DNA of 64,000 nucleotides from JBFWUM01 sp050247255 (GTDB taxonomy: Bacteria; Acidobacteriota; Vicinamibacteria; Vicinamibacterales; UBA2999): the NCBI GenBank assembly GCA_050247255.1, contig JBFWUM010000002.1, positions 124,001 to 188,000 of the forward strand, given 5' to 3'. The notes beneath the pieces were generated by a model. It worked only from the letters and a program-made list of their open reading frames with translations, did no database searches and was not told where the DNA came from. Both the position numbers and the translations under genes were made by a program. How positions within the stretch are numbered: position 1 is the first letter of the stretch; each line of letters begins with the position of its first letter. This document shows, piece by piece, positions 27,274 to 34,682 of the stretch.

Positions 27274-28244
27274 TGACGGCGTATCGGGACCGGCGCGTCG
27301 TCGTCGGCGGCGGCTGCGGGTTTCTCGGCAGCTACCTGGTGCCGCGGCTCGTCGATGCCGGCGCGCGCGTGACCGTGGTCGACAACCTGGCGCACGGCGA
27401 CGTCCCGGCCGGCGTTCTGCCTGCGGGGGTCCCCGTCATTCGCGCCGACCTGCGCGACCGCGCGGTCTGTGACGAGGTGCTGGCCGGCCAGGACCTGTTC
27501 ATCAACCTCGCGGCAACGGCCGCCGGCGTCGGCTTCAGCCGGACGCACCACGGCGACATGCTGGTCGACAACGTGCTGTGCGGCCTGGTGCCGCTGCAGG
27601 CCGCCGTCGCGCACCGCCTGCCGCACGTCGTCATGACGAGCACCTCGTGCGTTTATCCGGACGATGCACCCGTGCCGACGCCGGAGCTCGATGCGTTCAC
27701 CGGGCTTCCCGAACGGGTCAACGAAGGCTACGGGTGGGCGAAGCGGATTCAGGAGCTGGCGGCGCGCTACTACGCGCAGGACCACGGCATGCGGATGACG
27801 ATCCTCCGTCCGTTCAACATGTACGGCGCGCGGTACCCGTGGCGGTCGGCCGAGAAGGCGCACGTCATTCCGTCGCTGGTGAAGCGGATGCTTGACGGCG
27901 AGGACCCGCTGGTCGTCTGGGGTTCGGGAGAGCAGCGGCGGAACTTCCTGCATGGGAGCGATGCCGCCGAACTCGTGGCGCGCGTCGTTGCCGCCGGCGC
28001 CGAAGGGCCGGTGAACATCGGCTACGAAGACGATACGCGCATTGCCGACCTGGTTGCGCTCATCTGCGAGGTGACCGGGCGGCGCCCGCGCGTCGTCTAC
28101 GACCGGTCCAAGCCGGATGGCCAGCCGCGCAAGGCGGCCGACGCGACGCGCCTGCGCTCGCTTACCGGCGGGTTTGAGCCGCGGGTGTCGCTGCGCCAGG
28201 GGATTGAAGAGATGGTCGCCTGGTACCACCGCGTATTCGCCTGA
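27270..28244 (+). CDS. Extended SDR NAD-dependent sugar epimerase/dehydratase (GDP-sugar epimerase-like)
   Basis: About 324 residues from ATG 27270. The NAD(P)-binding glycine motif is GGGCGFLGSYLV (residues 13-24). The catalytic YxxxK is Y154-GWAK158. Cys127 in TSTSCVYP sits where GDP-fucose synthase and GDP-mannose 3,5-epimerase carry their acid/base Cys (SCIYP-type), and NMYGARYPW with GSGEQRRNFLHGSDAAELV follows the same branch. An epimerase or epimerase-reductase acting on a 4-keto GDP- or dTDP-sugar is the best reading. Its 3' end overlaps the tail of the opposite-strand gene by 83 bases. Confidence 0.82.
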   Translation: MMTAYRDRRVVVGGGCGFLGSYLVPRLVDAGARVTVVDNLAHGDVPAGVLPAGVPVIRADLRDRAVCDEVLAGQDLFINLAATAAGVGFSRTHHGDMLVDNVLCGLVPLQAAVAHRLPHVVMTSTSCVYPDDAPVPTPELDAFTGLPERVNEGYGWAKRIQELAARYYAQDHGMRMTILRPFNMYGARYPWRSAEKAHVIPSLVKRMLDGEDPLVVWGSGEQRRNFLHGSDAAELVARVVAAGAEGPVNIGYEDDTRIADLVALICEVTGRRPRVVYDRSKPDGQPRKAADATRLRSLTGGFEPRVSLRQGIEEMVAWYHRVFA

Positions 28245-28680
28245 GCGCGCGCGCCAGGCCGGCGACCAGCACGACCGCCGACACAGCGATGACGGCGGGA
28301 ACGACCGCCGGCCGCCGCAGCCCCGGGAGGCGATGCGCGACCCACATCCAGCTGTCGCCGTACGGAGCGTCGAAGGGGATGGCGTAGGGCTGCTGCTGGA
28401 TACCACGCGTGTCGTCGACGTCAGGATGGCGCACGATGGCCACCAGCGTGTCCCAGCTCGTATCGAGCAGGTCGTAGTCGACGGTGCGGCGATCTTCGGG
28501 GCGCGGCCGGACGAGCAGGAACTCGCGCTCGAGCTCGGCGCGGCGGGCGTCCGAGAGGCCCTCCGCCCAGCGCACCCGCACGACGGGCGCGGGTTCGACG
28601 GTCAGGTAGTAGGCAGCGCCCATCGCGCCCAGGATCGTCGCGGCGACGATGGTCAGCGGCGTCGCGAGCGGGATCCGCAT
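28162..28680 (-). CDS. Small two-helix membrane protein, uncharacterised family (paralog of 34095)
   Basis: About 172 residues from ATG 28680. Helix 1 (TPLTIVAATILGAMGAAYYL) and helix 2 (AVVPAVIAVSAVVLVAGL) enclose about 100 residues with VRVRWAEGLSDARRAELE, VDYDLLDTSWDTLVAIV and RHPDVDDTRGIQQ. The same landmarks appear in the + strand gene at 34095 (NVRWAPELSQ, YQYQLLDPSS, EHPAVDDTANLHR), so the two are paralogs. Topology suggests the conserved middle part is extracytoplasmic. No named domain was recognised; a partner of the glycan assembly or export machinery is possible. Start and the upstream stop overlap by one base (TGATG), so it is coupled to 28680-29021. Confidence 0.7.
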   Translation of the reverse strand: MRIPLATPLTIVAATILGAMGAAYYLTVEPAPVVRVRWAEGLSDARRAELEREFLLVRPRPEDRRTVDYDLLDTSWDTLVAIVRHPDVDDTRGIQQQPYAIPFDAPYGDSWMWVAHRLPGLRRPAVVPAVIAVSAVVLVAGLARALRRIRGGTRRPSLQSPGAATPAAQTRR

Positions 28681-29021
28681 CACGGCAGCTCGCGCCGCAT
28701 CTCCGCGATCGCCTGCTCGACGGCGTCGAGCTCGCCGGCACCGAGGCCCGCGACCTCGCGACAGGCGGCCACGGCCGCGGCGAGATCCTGCAGCAGGAGC
28801 GTCGCGGTGAGCCGATCGCCGGCGTCCCAATCGGCGCCGCTGCGCTGCGCGAGCTCGCCGCCCGCCGCGCGCAGGCGGTCGGCCAGCGCTGCCAGTCGAT
28901 CGAGCGGTGTGCCGCCGTCAGCCGCAGGCGGCGTCGCGATCGTCGTCGCCGTCTGCGGCGGCTCTCGCTCTGCGAGCAGCGCCTCGAGCCGCGCGATGCG
29001 CGCGGCGAGCGTGTTCTCCAC
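28680..29021 (-). CDS. Small helical/coiled-coil protein
   Basis: About 113 residues from GTG 29021. The sequence is nearly all helix-forming with heptad-like spacing (ENTLAARIARLEALLAERE; LDRLAALADRLRAAGGEL; AGELDAVEQAIAEMRREL) and no membrane segment. It is joined to the downstream paired membrane protein by TGATG and diverges from another coiled-coil gene at 29044 with only 22 bases between starts. Function unknown; it resembles the N-terminal helical segments of several proteins at 44-55 kb. Confidence 0.55.
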   Translation of the reverse strand: MENTLAARIARLEALLAEREPPQTATTIATPPAADGGTPLDRLAALADRLRAAGGELAQRSGADWDAGDRLTATLLLQDLAAAVAACREVAGLGAGELDAVEQAIAEMRRELP

Positions 29022-29029
29022 CGCACGGT

Positions 29030-29037
29030 AGTATATA
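29030..29037. promoter_or_regulatory. Overlapping divergent -10-like elements
   Basis: The 22-base gap between two divergent GTG starts contains AGTATATA, an AT-rich island in very GC-rich DNA. Read on the - strand, TATACT (29035-29030) is a five-of-six match to the sigma70 -10 and ends eight bases before GTG 29021. Read on the + strand, TATATA (29032-29037) ends six bases before GTG 29044. Both would give leaderless or nearly leaderless mRNAs. No good -35 was found on either side. Confidence 0.35.
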
Positions 29038-29043
29038 GAGCGC

Positions 29044-29472
29044 GTGAACAGCCTGCTGCATGCGATCGGGCTTGTCCGGACGCCGGTGCTCGCCGCCGCC
29101 GAGGAGCGGGTACGCAAGGCGGAGGCCCGTCTCGCGCGCCTGGCCGAGCAGCTGGAGACGGCCAAGGGTGAATCGCGCGCCTGGAAGGCCAAGGCCGAGG
29201 ATGCGGAGCGGCGCGCGGCGGATCTCGCCCGTGAACTGGCCCACCAGACCGAGCGGCTCGAGAAGACGCGGGCCGACCTGGCGCATCACGTCGACGCGCG
29301 CGCGCGCCTCCGCCAGCGCATCACCGACACCGATCGCGACCTCGCCGTCGCCCGCGATCATCTGATGGCCATCGAAGTGAAGCTCGACATCCTCGAGGGC
29401 GCCGCCAACGTCCTCGACGCGCGCACCCGCGGACTCGCCGCGCCGGCCCCGGAGGGCGATGGCGCTGCCTGA
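29044..29472 (+). CDS. Coiled-coil protein
   Basis: A 142-residue protein from GTG 29044, predicted as one long helix from about residue 15 to 125 (AEERVRKAEARLARLAEQLE, then LAHQTERLEKTRADLAHHV and AIEVKLDILEGAANVLDA), rich in Ala, Arg and Glu with heptad spacing. No membrane helix or catalytic motif. It overlaps the following glycosyltransferase by 14 bases and precedes Wzt/Wzm, so a scaffolding or chain-length role (compare the coiled coil of WbdD) is a reasonable inference, not a demonstrated one. Confidence 0.65.
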   Translation: MNSLLHAIGLVRTPVLAAAEERVRKAEARLARLAEQLETAKGESRAWKAKAEDAERRAADLARELAHQTERLEKTRADLAHHVDARARLRQRITDTDRDLAVARDHLMAIEVKLDILEGAANVLDARTRGLAAPAPEGDGAA

Positions 29473-30490
29473 CGCCGCGCCGTACCTGTCGATCGTCCTC
29501 ACCGGCCGCAACGACGGCTACGGCGTCGACTTCAACGATCGGCTGTTCCGGACGCTCGCCTTCAACCACCGCGAACTGGACGCGCGGGGCATCAGCCACG
29601 AATTCGTCTTTGTCGAATGGGCGCCGGTGGCCGGGGCGCCGACGCTGTTCGAGGTCGTCCGCGACGCGGTGCCGTCGCTTCGGCGCGACGCGGTGCGCTG
29701 GTTGCTCGTCGACGCGGCGTTCCAGGACGCGCTGTCGCTCAACCCGCGCCTCAAGTACCTGGAGTACGTGGCCAAGAACGTCGGCATCCGCCGCGCCGCC
29801 GGCCGCTTCGTGCTGGCCAGCAACTGCGACATCTATCTTGGGCGCCGCGTCCTCGACGTGCTGCAGGAGCAGGCGCTGTCGCCGCGGTGCGTCTACCGCG
29901 CGGCGCGCCACGACTTGAAACTCTCGATCGATCAGTCACACCTCGACTGGGCGGCACTCGAGGATCCGCGAAACCTGGACGGGCCGCCGCGCCAGCTGAC
30001 GCTGCCGTACATGGCGGGAGGGACCGGCGACTTCCTGCTGCTCGACCGCGCCACGTTCCACGAGCTGCGCGGCTTCAATGAGATCTACCGGCTGGTGCGC
30101 GCCGGCATCGATCGCAACTTCGTCGTCAAGGCGCTGTCGAGCGGGGTGCCGCTCGCCGACATCGGCGGCCCCGTGTATCACGTCAACCATGTCGGCACGT
30201 TCCGCGTCGCCAGCCGGTCGTCGGCGCATGCCGTGGGCAATGCGACGTCGGCCGGGGAGCGCTGGAGCCCGAACGCCGTGGCCTATCAGAACCCGGCATC
30301 GTGGGGCCTCGGCGAGGCACGGGACGAGCCGCTCGCCGACGGCTGCCGGCGCCTGCGGTTCTCGTGGGACGCCGTGCCGCCGCTCGTCGACCTGCGCGGC
30401 ATCGTCCTGCCGCTGGTCCGCCCCGACCGGGTGCCGCCGGACGCTGTGGGAGAATCGAACGGCGGTCCGGACGCGGCCGCGACCACGTAA
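29459..30490 (+). CDS. GT-A-fold glycosyltransferase-like protein
   Basis: A 343-residue protein. The N-terminus YLSIVLTGRNDGYGVDFNDR is a family 2-like nucleotide-binding start; the DxD-equivalent is in LASNCDIYLG; later YMAGGTGDFLLLDRATFHEL and GFNEIY match the acceptor-binding region of GT2/GT27-like enzymes, and GGPVYHVNHVGTF holds a candidate metal-ligating His. No membrane helix. Located between a coiled-coil protein and the ABC exporter, it probably adds sugar to the chain exported by Wzm/Wzt. Its stop overlaps the wzt ATG by one base. Confidence 0.72.
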   Translation: MALPDAAPYLSIVLTGRNDGYGVDFNDRLFRTLAFNHRELDARGISHEFVFVEWAPVAGAPTLFEVVRDAVPSLRRDAVRWLLVDAAFQDALSLNPRLKYLEYVAKNVGIRRAAGRFVLASNCDIYLGRRVLDVLQEQALSPRCVYRAARHDLKLSIDQSHLDWAALEDPRNLDGPPRQLTLPYMAGGTGDFLLLDRATFHELRGFNEIYRLVRAGIDRNFVVKALSSGVPLADIGGPVYHVNHVGTFRVASRSSAHAVGNATSAGERWSPNAVAYQNPASWGLGEARDEPLADGCRRLRFSWDAVPPLVDLRGIVLPLVRPDRVPPDAVGESNGGPDAAATT

Positions 30491-31764
30491 TGGACAGTCT
30501 GGTCGTCGAAGGTCTCAGCAAGCGCTATTTCCGCAGCGGCCGTCCCGCCGGCAGGTCGGGCCGATCGTTCCGCGAGCGGTTGCGCGGCCTGGTCCGGCGA
30601 CCGGCGGAGGACGCCGAGCGGGCCGAGCAGGAATTCTGGGCGCTCAGGAACGTCTCGTTCCGCACGCAGCCGGGGACGATCCTCGGCGTCATCGGCGCCA
30701 ACGGCGCCGGCAAGACGACGCTGTTGAAGGTGCTGGCGCGGGTGATTGCGCCGACCTCCGGCCGGGTGGTCGGCCGCGGCCGGGTGGTCTCGCTGCTCGA
30801 GCTCGGCGCCGGCTTCGATCCGGATCTGACCGCGGACGAGAACATCCTGATGAACGCGGCGATGGTCGGCATCTCGCGGCACGAGGCGATGCGGCGGATG
30901 GACGACATCATCGCCTTCGCCGAGGTCGACAAGTTCCTCGACACGCCGCTGAAGCACTACTCGAGCGGGATGTACCTGCGGCTGGCGTTCTCGGCGGCGA
31001 TCAACATGGACCCGCAGATCCTGCTGGCCGACGAGATCCTGGCCGTCGGCGACCAGGTGTTCCAGGAGCGGTGCCTGGAACGCGTGGCCGAGGCGGGGCG
31101 CCAGGGGCTCACCGTGCTGTTCGTCTCGCACGACATGGACGCCATCCTGCGCGTCTGCAACCGCGTCATCTGGATCAACGGCGGTGAAGTCATCCGCGAC
31201 GGCGAGCCGGAGGCGGTCGTCGACGAGTACCAGCAGGCGACCTGGGCGCGCGCCGACGCGATTGCGACCGAGCGGGGCCGCCGCGCCAACCGCATGGCGG
31301 CCATCACCGCCGTCCGCCTGGTCAACGCCAGCGGCCGCGAGATCGGCGGCGCGCCGACCGATGAAGACGTCTACGTGAAGATTCTGCTGAACGCGCTGCG
31401 GCGCAAGCAGCTGGTGCGGCCGAGCATCGACGTGACCACGCGGGGCCACCTGCTGTTCCGCGCGTCCGACGACACGCGTCGCCTGCTGCGCGAGGAGGGC
31501 CTCTACGAGATCCTGGTCCGGTTGCCGGCGAACCTCCTGGCGGAGACCACCTACACCGTGAGCATCAACCTGCTGATGTCCAGCGACCGCGAGGGCGCGG
31601 AGTTTCCGTTGACCTTCTACAACGCCCTGACCTTCATGGCGTACTCGAGCGAACAGCACGAGGAGACCATCGTCAGCGGGAACAAGCGGCTCGAGCGGGC
31701 GCCGCTCATCGCCCCCAGGCTCGACTGGGCACACCGGAAGATCGAGGATGCTGTTAGCGCTTAG
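30490..31764 (+). CDS. wzt: ABC transporter ATPase for polysaccharide export, with C-terminal glycan-binding domain
   Basis: About 424 residues from ATG 30490. The nucleotide-binding domain (about 1-250) has Walker A GANGAGKTT (residues 69-77), signature YSSGMYLRLAF (157-167), Walker B ILLADE (177-182) and the switch His214 in FVSHDM. A C-terminal domain of about 170 residues (from AITAVRLVNASGREIG) has the beta-sandwich pattern of Wzt carbohydrate-binding domains, which in O9a-type systems recognise the chain terminus. It pairs with the permease encoded next, overlapping it by 17 bases. Exports completed polysaccharide from the cytoplasm. Confidence 0.93.
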   Translation: MDSLVVEGLSKRYFRSGRPAGRSGRSFRERLRGLVRRPAEDAERAEQEFWALRNVSFRTQPGTILGVIGANGAGKTTLLKVLARVIAPTSGRVVGRGRVVSLLELGAGFDPDLTADENILMNAAMVGISRHEAMRRMDDIIAFAEVDKFLDTPLKHYSSGMYLRLAFSAAINMDPQILLADEILAVGDQVFQERCLERVAEAGRQGLTVLFVSHDMDAILRVCNRVIWINGGEVIRDGEPEAVVDEYQQATWARADAIATERGRRANRMAAITAVRLVNASGREIGGAPTDEDVYVKILLNALRRKQLVRPSIDVTTRGHLLFRASDDTRRLLREEGLYEILVRLPANLLAETTYTVSINLLMSSDREGAEFPLTFYNALTFMAYSSEQHEETIVSGNKRLERAPLIAPRLDWAHRKIEDAVSA

Positions 31765-32665
31765 GCGCCTCTTCGGCGGTGCGGGGGCGGTGGACGCCGA
31801 CGATGTCGGCCCCGACGGCCGCCGGCTCCCCAAGTGGGTCATCGAGCCGGTCCGGCTCGGCATCGTTGCGCGGGCGCAGGAATTGTGGCGCTACCGCCGC
31901 ATGCTCTGGTTCTTCTCGGTGCGCGCGATCAAGGCCCGCTACGAGGGAACCACGCTCGGCATCTTCTGGCTGTTCGCCCGCCCGCTGATGCCGATCGTCA
32001 TCAGCACCTTCATCTTCGGGCGGCTGTTGAGCGTGCCGTCAGAGGGCATTCCCTACTTCCTGTTCTTCCTGACCGGCTCGTCCTGCTGGCGCGTCTTCGA
32101 GCGATCGGTGCTGCTGGTGACCCGCAGCCTCGAACAGCAGCGGGGGCTGATCAAGAAGGTGTACTTCCCGCGCCTGGCTGCGCCGATCTCGTCGGTGGCG
32201 CCAGGGGTTGCCGAATTCCTGGTCCTGCTTGGCCTCTTTCTCGGCGCCATCGTCTTCTACTGGTGGAAGGACGGCATCTTCTACATGCGGCTCGGCCTGC
32301 CGACGCTGGCGGCCATCGGCGCGATCGCGCTGACCATCCTGACCGCACTCGCCGTCGGGCTGTGGACGGCGATCTGGCAGGTCCGCCACAAGGAACTGAA
32401 GTACTCCATCCGCTACGTGCTGCAGTTCTGGTTCTACGTGACGCCCGTGATCTACCCGCTGTCGACGGTGCCCGAGCAGTACCAGTTCCTGCTGTACCTC
32501 AACCCGATGGCGCCGTTCGTGGAGCTCTACAAGTGGGCGATGCTCGGCATCGGCGACTTCTCGCTGCCGGCCCTGGCGATCGGCCTGGCGGTGATGGGAG
32601 CGGTGCTGAGCGGAGGACTCCTGTACTTCAGCCGCTCCGAGGCCGCATCCGTCGATCGCCTCTGA
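31748..32665 (+). CDS. wzm: ABC transporter permease for polysaccharide export
   Basis: A 305-residue ABC-2-type permease with about six membrane helices. The cytoplasmic N-terminus and coupling region (RRMLWFFSVRAIKARYEGTT, LGIFWLFARPLMPIVIS) and PRLAAPISSVAPGVAEFLV are typical of Wzm/RfbD/KpsM proteins, and FWFYVTPVIYPLSTVPEQYQ near the C-terminus is highly characteristic. Length (about 260-300) fits. It forms the channel with Wzt. The gene ends seven bases from the stop of the convergent - strand gene, and no terminator structure was seen in that gap. Confidence 0.93.
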   Translation: MLLALRRLFGGAGAVDADDVGPDGRRLPKWVIEPVRLGIVARAQELWRYRRMLWFFSVRAIKARYEGTTLGIFWLFARPLMPIVISTFIFGRLLSVPSEGIPYFLFFLTGSSCWRVFERSVLLVTRSLEQQRGLIKKVYFPRLAAPISSVAPGVAEFLVLLGLFLGAIVFYWWKDGIFYMRLGLPTLAAIGAIALTILTALAVGLWTAIWQVRHKELKYSIRYVLQFWFYVTPVIYPLSTVPEQYQFLLYLNPMAPFVELYKWAMLGIGDFSLPALAIGLAVMGAVLSGGLLYFSRSEAASVDRL

Positions 32666-32672
32666 TTCGGGT

Positions 32673-34085
32673 TCAGTGCGGGTCCAGGTTCGTCAGCCAG
32701 GCCGGATCCGTGTCGGCCGCCGGGGCGGGCATGGCCAGCATCTCGGCGCGGAACCGTTCGACGAACCGCCAATCGACTTTTTCCTGCCCCTGGTCGTCGG
32801 TGGCCAGCACGTCGTACACGCGCTCCCAGTCGCGGCGCACCTTCACCGCCTCCTGCCGCATGTCGATGGCGAACGCCGAGGCACGGACGGCCCAGCCGCA
32901 GGAGATCACCGCGATTGTGCCGAGGACGAGCGCGGCGCGCCCCAGCGTGACGGGCCGCGCGTCATGGTCGGCAGCCAGCAGGTGGAGCGCGGCGAAGAGC
33001 GCCAGCGGGTAGAAGACCGCACCGCCGCTCACCGTCACGTCCTTCAGGTACGGGTAGCTGATGACCGCGTTGGCGGCGACCACTGCGGCGGCGACCAGGA
33101 ACAGCCGGTCATGATGGGTGAGGGACCAACCGCGCCAGGCCGTCCGTCGCCGCCACGCATACCACCCGAGGACCAGCGTCGACAGCGTCGACACGACCAC
33201 GTTCAGCAGCGTGCCCGACTCGAGCGTGCCGTCCCGGACCTCCCGAACCAGCACGAAGACGCCGGCGCGAGGCTCCGAGAACAGGACCGACGCCGCCGCC
33301 GCGGCGACGTTGTAGGCGTAGTAGGGGAGCGGGTTGTCGCCGAACATCGCGACCAGCTCCGGCGGTTCGTAGGTGCGCAGGCCGAAGCCGGATCCCCGCT
33401 CGGTCAGCCCCGGCGCGCCGACGTCGAACACGACAAACCGCAGGGCGAGATAGCCCACGACGAGGACGGTGCCGGCCATGACGGCGCGGCCGGACACGCC
33501 CCGCCAGCCGACGAGGAACGCCGACGCGAGGCAGACCCAGACGAGCAGGCCGAGCTCGTTGGCCATCACCGCATAGACGAGCAGCAGCAGCGCCGCCGCG
33601 TCCCGCCACCACGCCCGCCGCTCGCCGGCGGCCAGCACCGTCGCACCGACGCAGATGGCCGGGATGAGCAGCTTGATGTTCAAGTCGGTTTCGCGGGCGG
33701 CCTCGTGCACCGGGTGCATGCCGAGGATCGCGGCGAGCGCCAGCGTGGCCAGGGCGGCCGCGAGCGCTGTCCGCACGCGCATCAGGTGCACGGCGCCGAG
33801 CAGCAGCGCCAGGAACATCAGGACGTGCAGGGTGCGGAAGGCGGCGAACTCACGCCCGGCCGCAGCGTCGAACACGAGCTTCGACGTCGCCCGGCTGGCG
33901 GGCCGCATGAAGCCCGACTGGTTCATCGTGTCGAGAAACAGCGTTGTTGCCGAGGGCTCGAGCGGAAGACCGAGCAGCGTGTTGTCCTGGTACGGGAGCG
34001 GTACCCGGAACAGGAGCAGCGCCACGGCTGCCGTCAGGATCAGGGCCGCCGCGTACGCGACGGCGGCCGGGCGGGTTGTTGACAT
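32673..34085 (-). CDS. Polytopic membrane protein, uncharacterised
   Basis: About 470 residues from ATG 34085, with roughly ten membrane helices (AAVAYAAALILTAAVALLLF; AALLLLVYAVMANELGLLVW; LFLVAAAVVAANAVISYPYL). After helix 1, the loop VPLPYQDNTLLGLP and FLDTMNQSGFMRP, and later HPVHEAARETDLNIKLL, suggest a GT-C-like or glycan-modifying protein, but I recognise no defined family. The C-terminal 70 residues are soluble and charged. The + strand gene at 34095 starts only nine bases from this start, so expression of the two must be linked or depend on internal promoters. Confidence 0.6.
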   Translation of the reverse strand: MSTTRPAAVAYAAALILTAAVALLLFRVPLPYQDNTLLGLPLEPSATTLFLDTMNQSGFMRPASRATSKLVFDAAAGREFAAFRTLHVLMFLALLLGAVHLMRVRTALAAALATLALAAILGMHPVHEAARETDLNIKLLIPAICVGATVLAAGERRAWWRDAAALLLLVYAVMANELGLLVWVCLASAFLVGWRGVSGRAVMAGTVLVVGYLALRFVVFDVGAPGLTERGSGFGLRTYEPPELVAMFGDNPLPYYAYNVAAAAASVLFSEPRAGVFVLVREVRDGTLESGTLLNVVVSTLSTLVLGWYAWRRRTAWRGWSLTHHDRLFLVAAAVVAANAVISYPYLKDVTVSGGAVFYPLALFAALHLLAADHDARPVTLGRAALVLGTIAVISCGWAVRASAFAIDMRQEAVKVRRDWERVYDVLATDDQGQEKVDWRFVERFRAEMLAMPAPAADTDPAWLTNLDPH

Positions 34086-34094
34086 GAGCGCTCG

Positions 34095-34643
34095 ATGCTG
34101 ACTGGTGGCGGACGCCGGTTGTGGCGCGCTGTCATCCGCGTCGCCGTGCCGGCGACGGTGGCGACGGCAGGCGCGGCGGCGCTGTTTGCCGTCACTATAA
34201 CGGCGCCCGCCGTGTCGATCAACGTACGGTGGGCACCTGAGTTGTCGCAGCGCGACCGCGTCGATCTCGAGCAGCGCTTCGGGTTGGCGTCGGGTAGCCG
34301 CCGCGAGGGTACCACCTATCAGTACCAACTGCTCGATCCGTCATCGAGCAACATCCGCGCCCTCGTCGAACACCCGGCGGTCGATGACACCGCGAACCTG
34401 CATCGCACGGCGTTCCGCCCGCCGCTGCGCCAGTACCGGCCGTTCCTCGTCGCGACGCGCGCCATGCTCGCCGGTGTGGCGGCCGGCCTGGTATGGGCGT
34501 TCGGCCCGGCCGTCGTCCGCCGCGCGCGACGACCGGTGCGGCTGACCTCCCGCGCGGTCGTGGCAGCCGCGGGTGCCGCACCGTGGGCGCTGATCGGCGC
34601 CGCCCTCCTCTTCATCCTGGCTGCCGCAGCCGGACTGCTGTAG
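34095..34643 (+). CDS. Small membrane protein, uncharacterised family (paralog of 28162-28680)
   Basis: About 182 residues from ATG 34095. A helix at about 15-38 (VAVPATVATAGAAALFAVTI) is followed by an apparently extracytoplasmic region with INVRWAPELSQRDRVDLEQR, YQYQLLDPSSSNIRALV and EHPAVDDTANLHR, then two helices (AMLAGVAAGLVWAFGPAVV; ALIGAALLFILAAAAGLL). It shares the RWA, YxLLD and HPxVDDT landmarks with the - strand protein at 28162-28680. Function unknown; both family members flank the block that contains Wzt/Wzm. Confidence 0.68.
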   Translation: MLTGGGRRLWRAVIRVAVPATVATAGAAALFAVTITAPAVSINVRWAPELSQRDRVDLEQRFGLASGSRREGTTYQYQLLDPSSSNIRALVEHPAVDDTANLHRTAFRPPLRQYRPFLVATRAMLAGVAAGLVWAFGPAVVRRARRPVRLTSRAVVAAAGAAPWALIGAALLFILAAAAGLL

Positions 34644-34653
34644 CCGGCCGTGA

Positions 34654-34682
34654 TTGCTCCGGCGGCCGCCGCTCCCTAGAAT
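34654..34682 (+). promoter_or_regulatory. Candidate sigma70-type promoter
   Basis: TTGCTC (34654-34659), 17 bases, then TAGAAT (34677-34682; five of six -10 bases). It lies in the 37-base gap after the small membrane protein. The -10 overlaps the ATG at 34681, so a transcript from here would start near 34688-34690, where an in-frame TTG sits. Either the aminotransferase start is TTG 34690 on a leaderless mRNA or the match is chance. Confidence 0.35.

Noticed and set aside
32666..32672. A terminator between the convergent wzm gene and the - strand membrane-protein gene
   Set aside because: Only seven bases separate the stops and neither side shows a GC stem followed by T residues.
34079..34084. 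A perfect TTGACA hexamer as a -35 for the small membrane protein at 34095
   Set aside because: The matching -10 position falls inside the coding region (34102-34107, CTGGTG) and does not resemble a -10 element.
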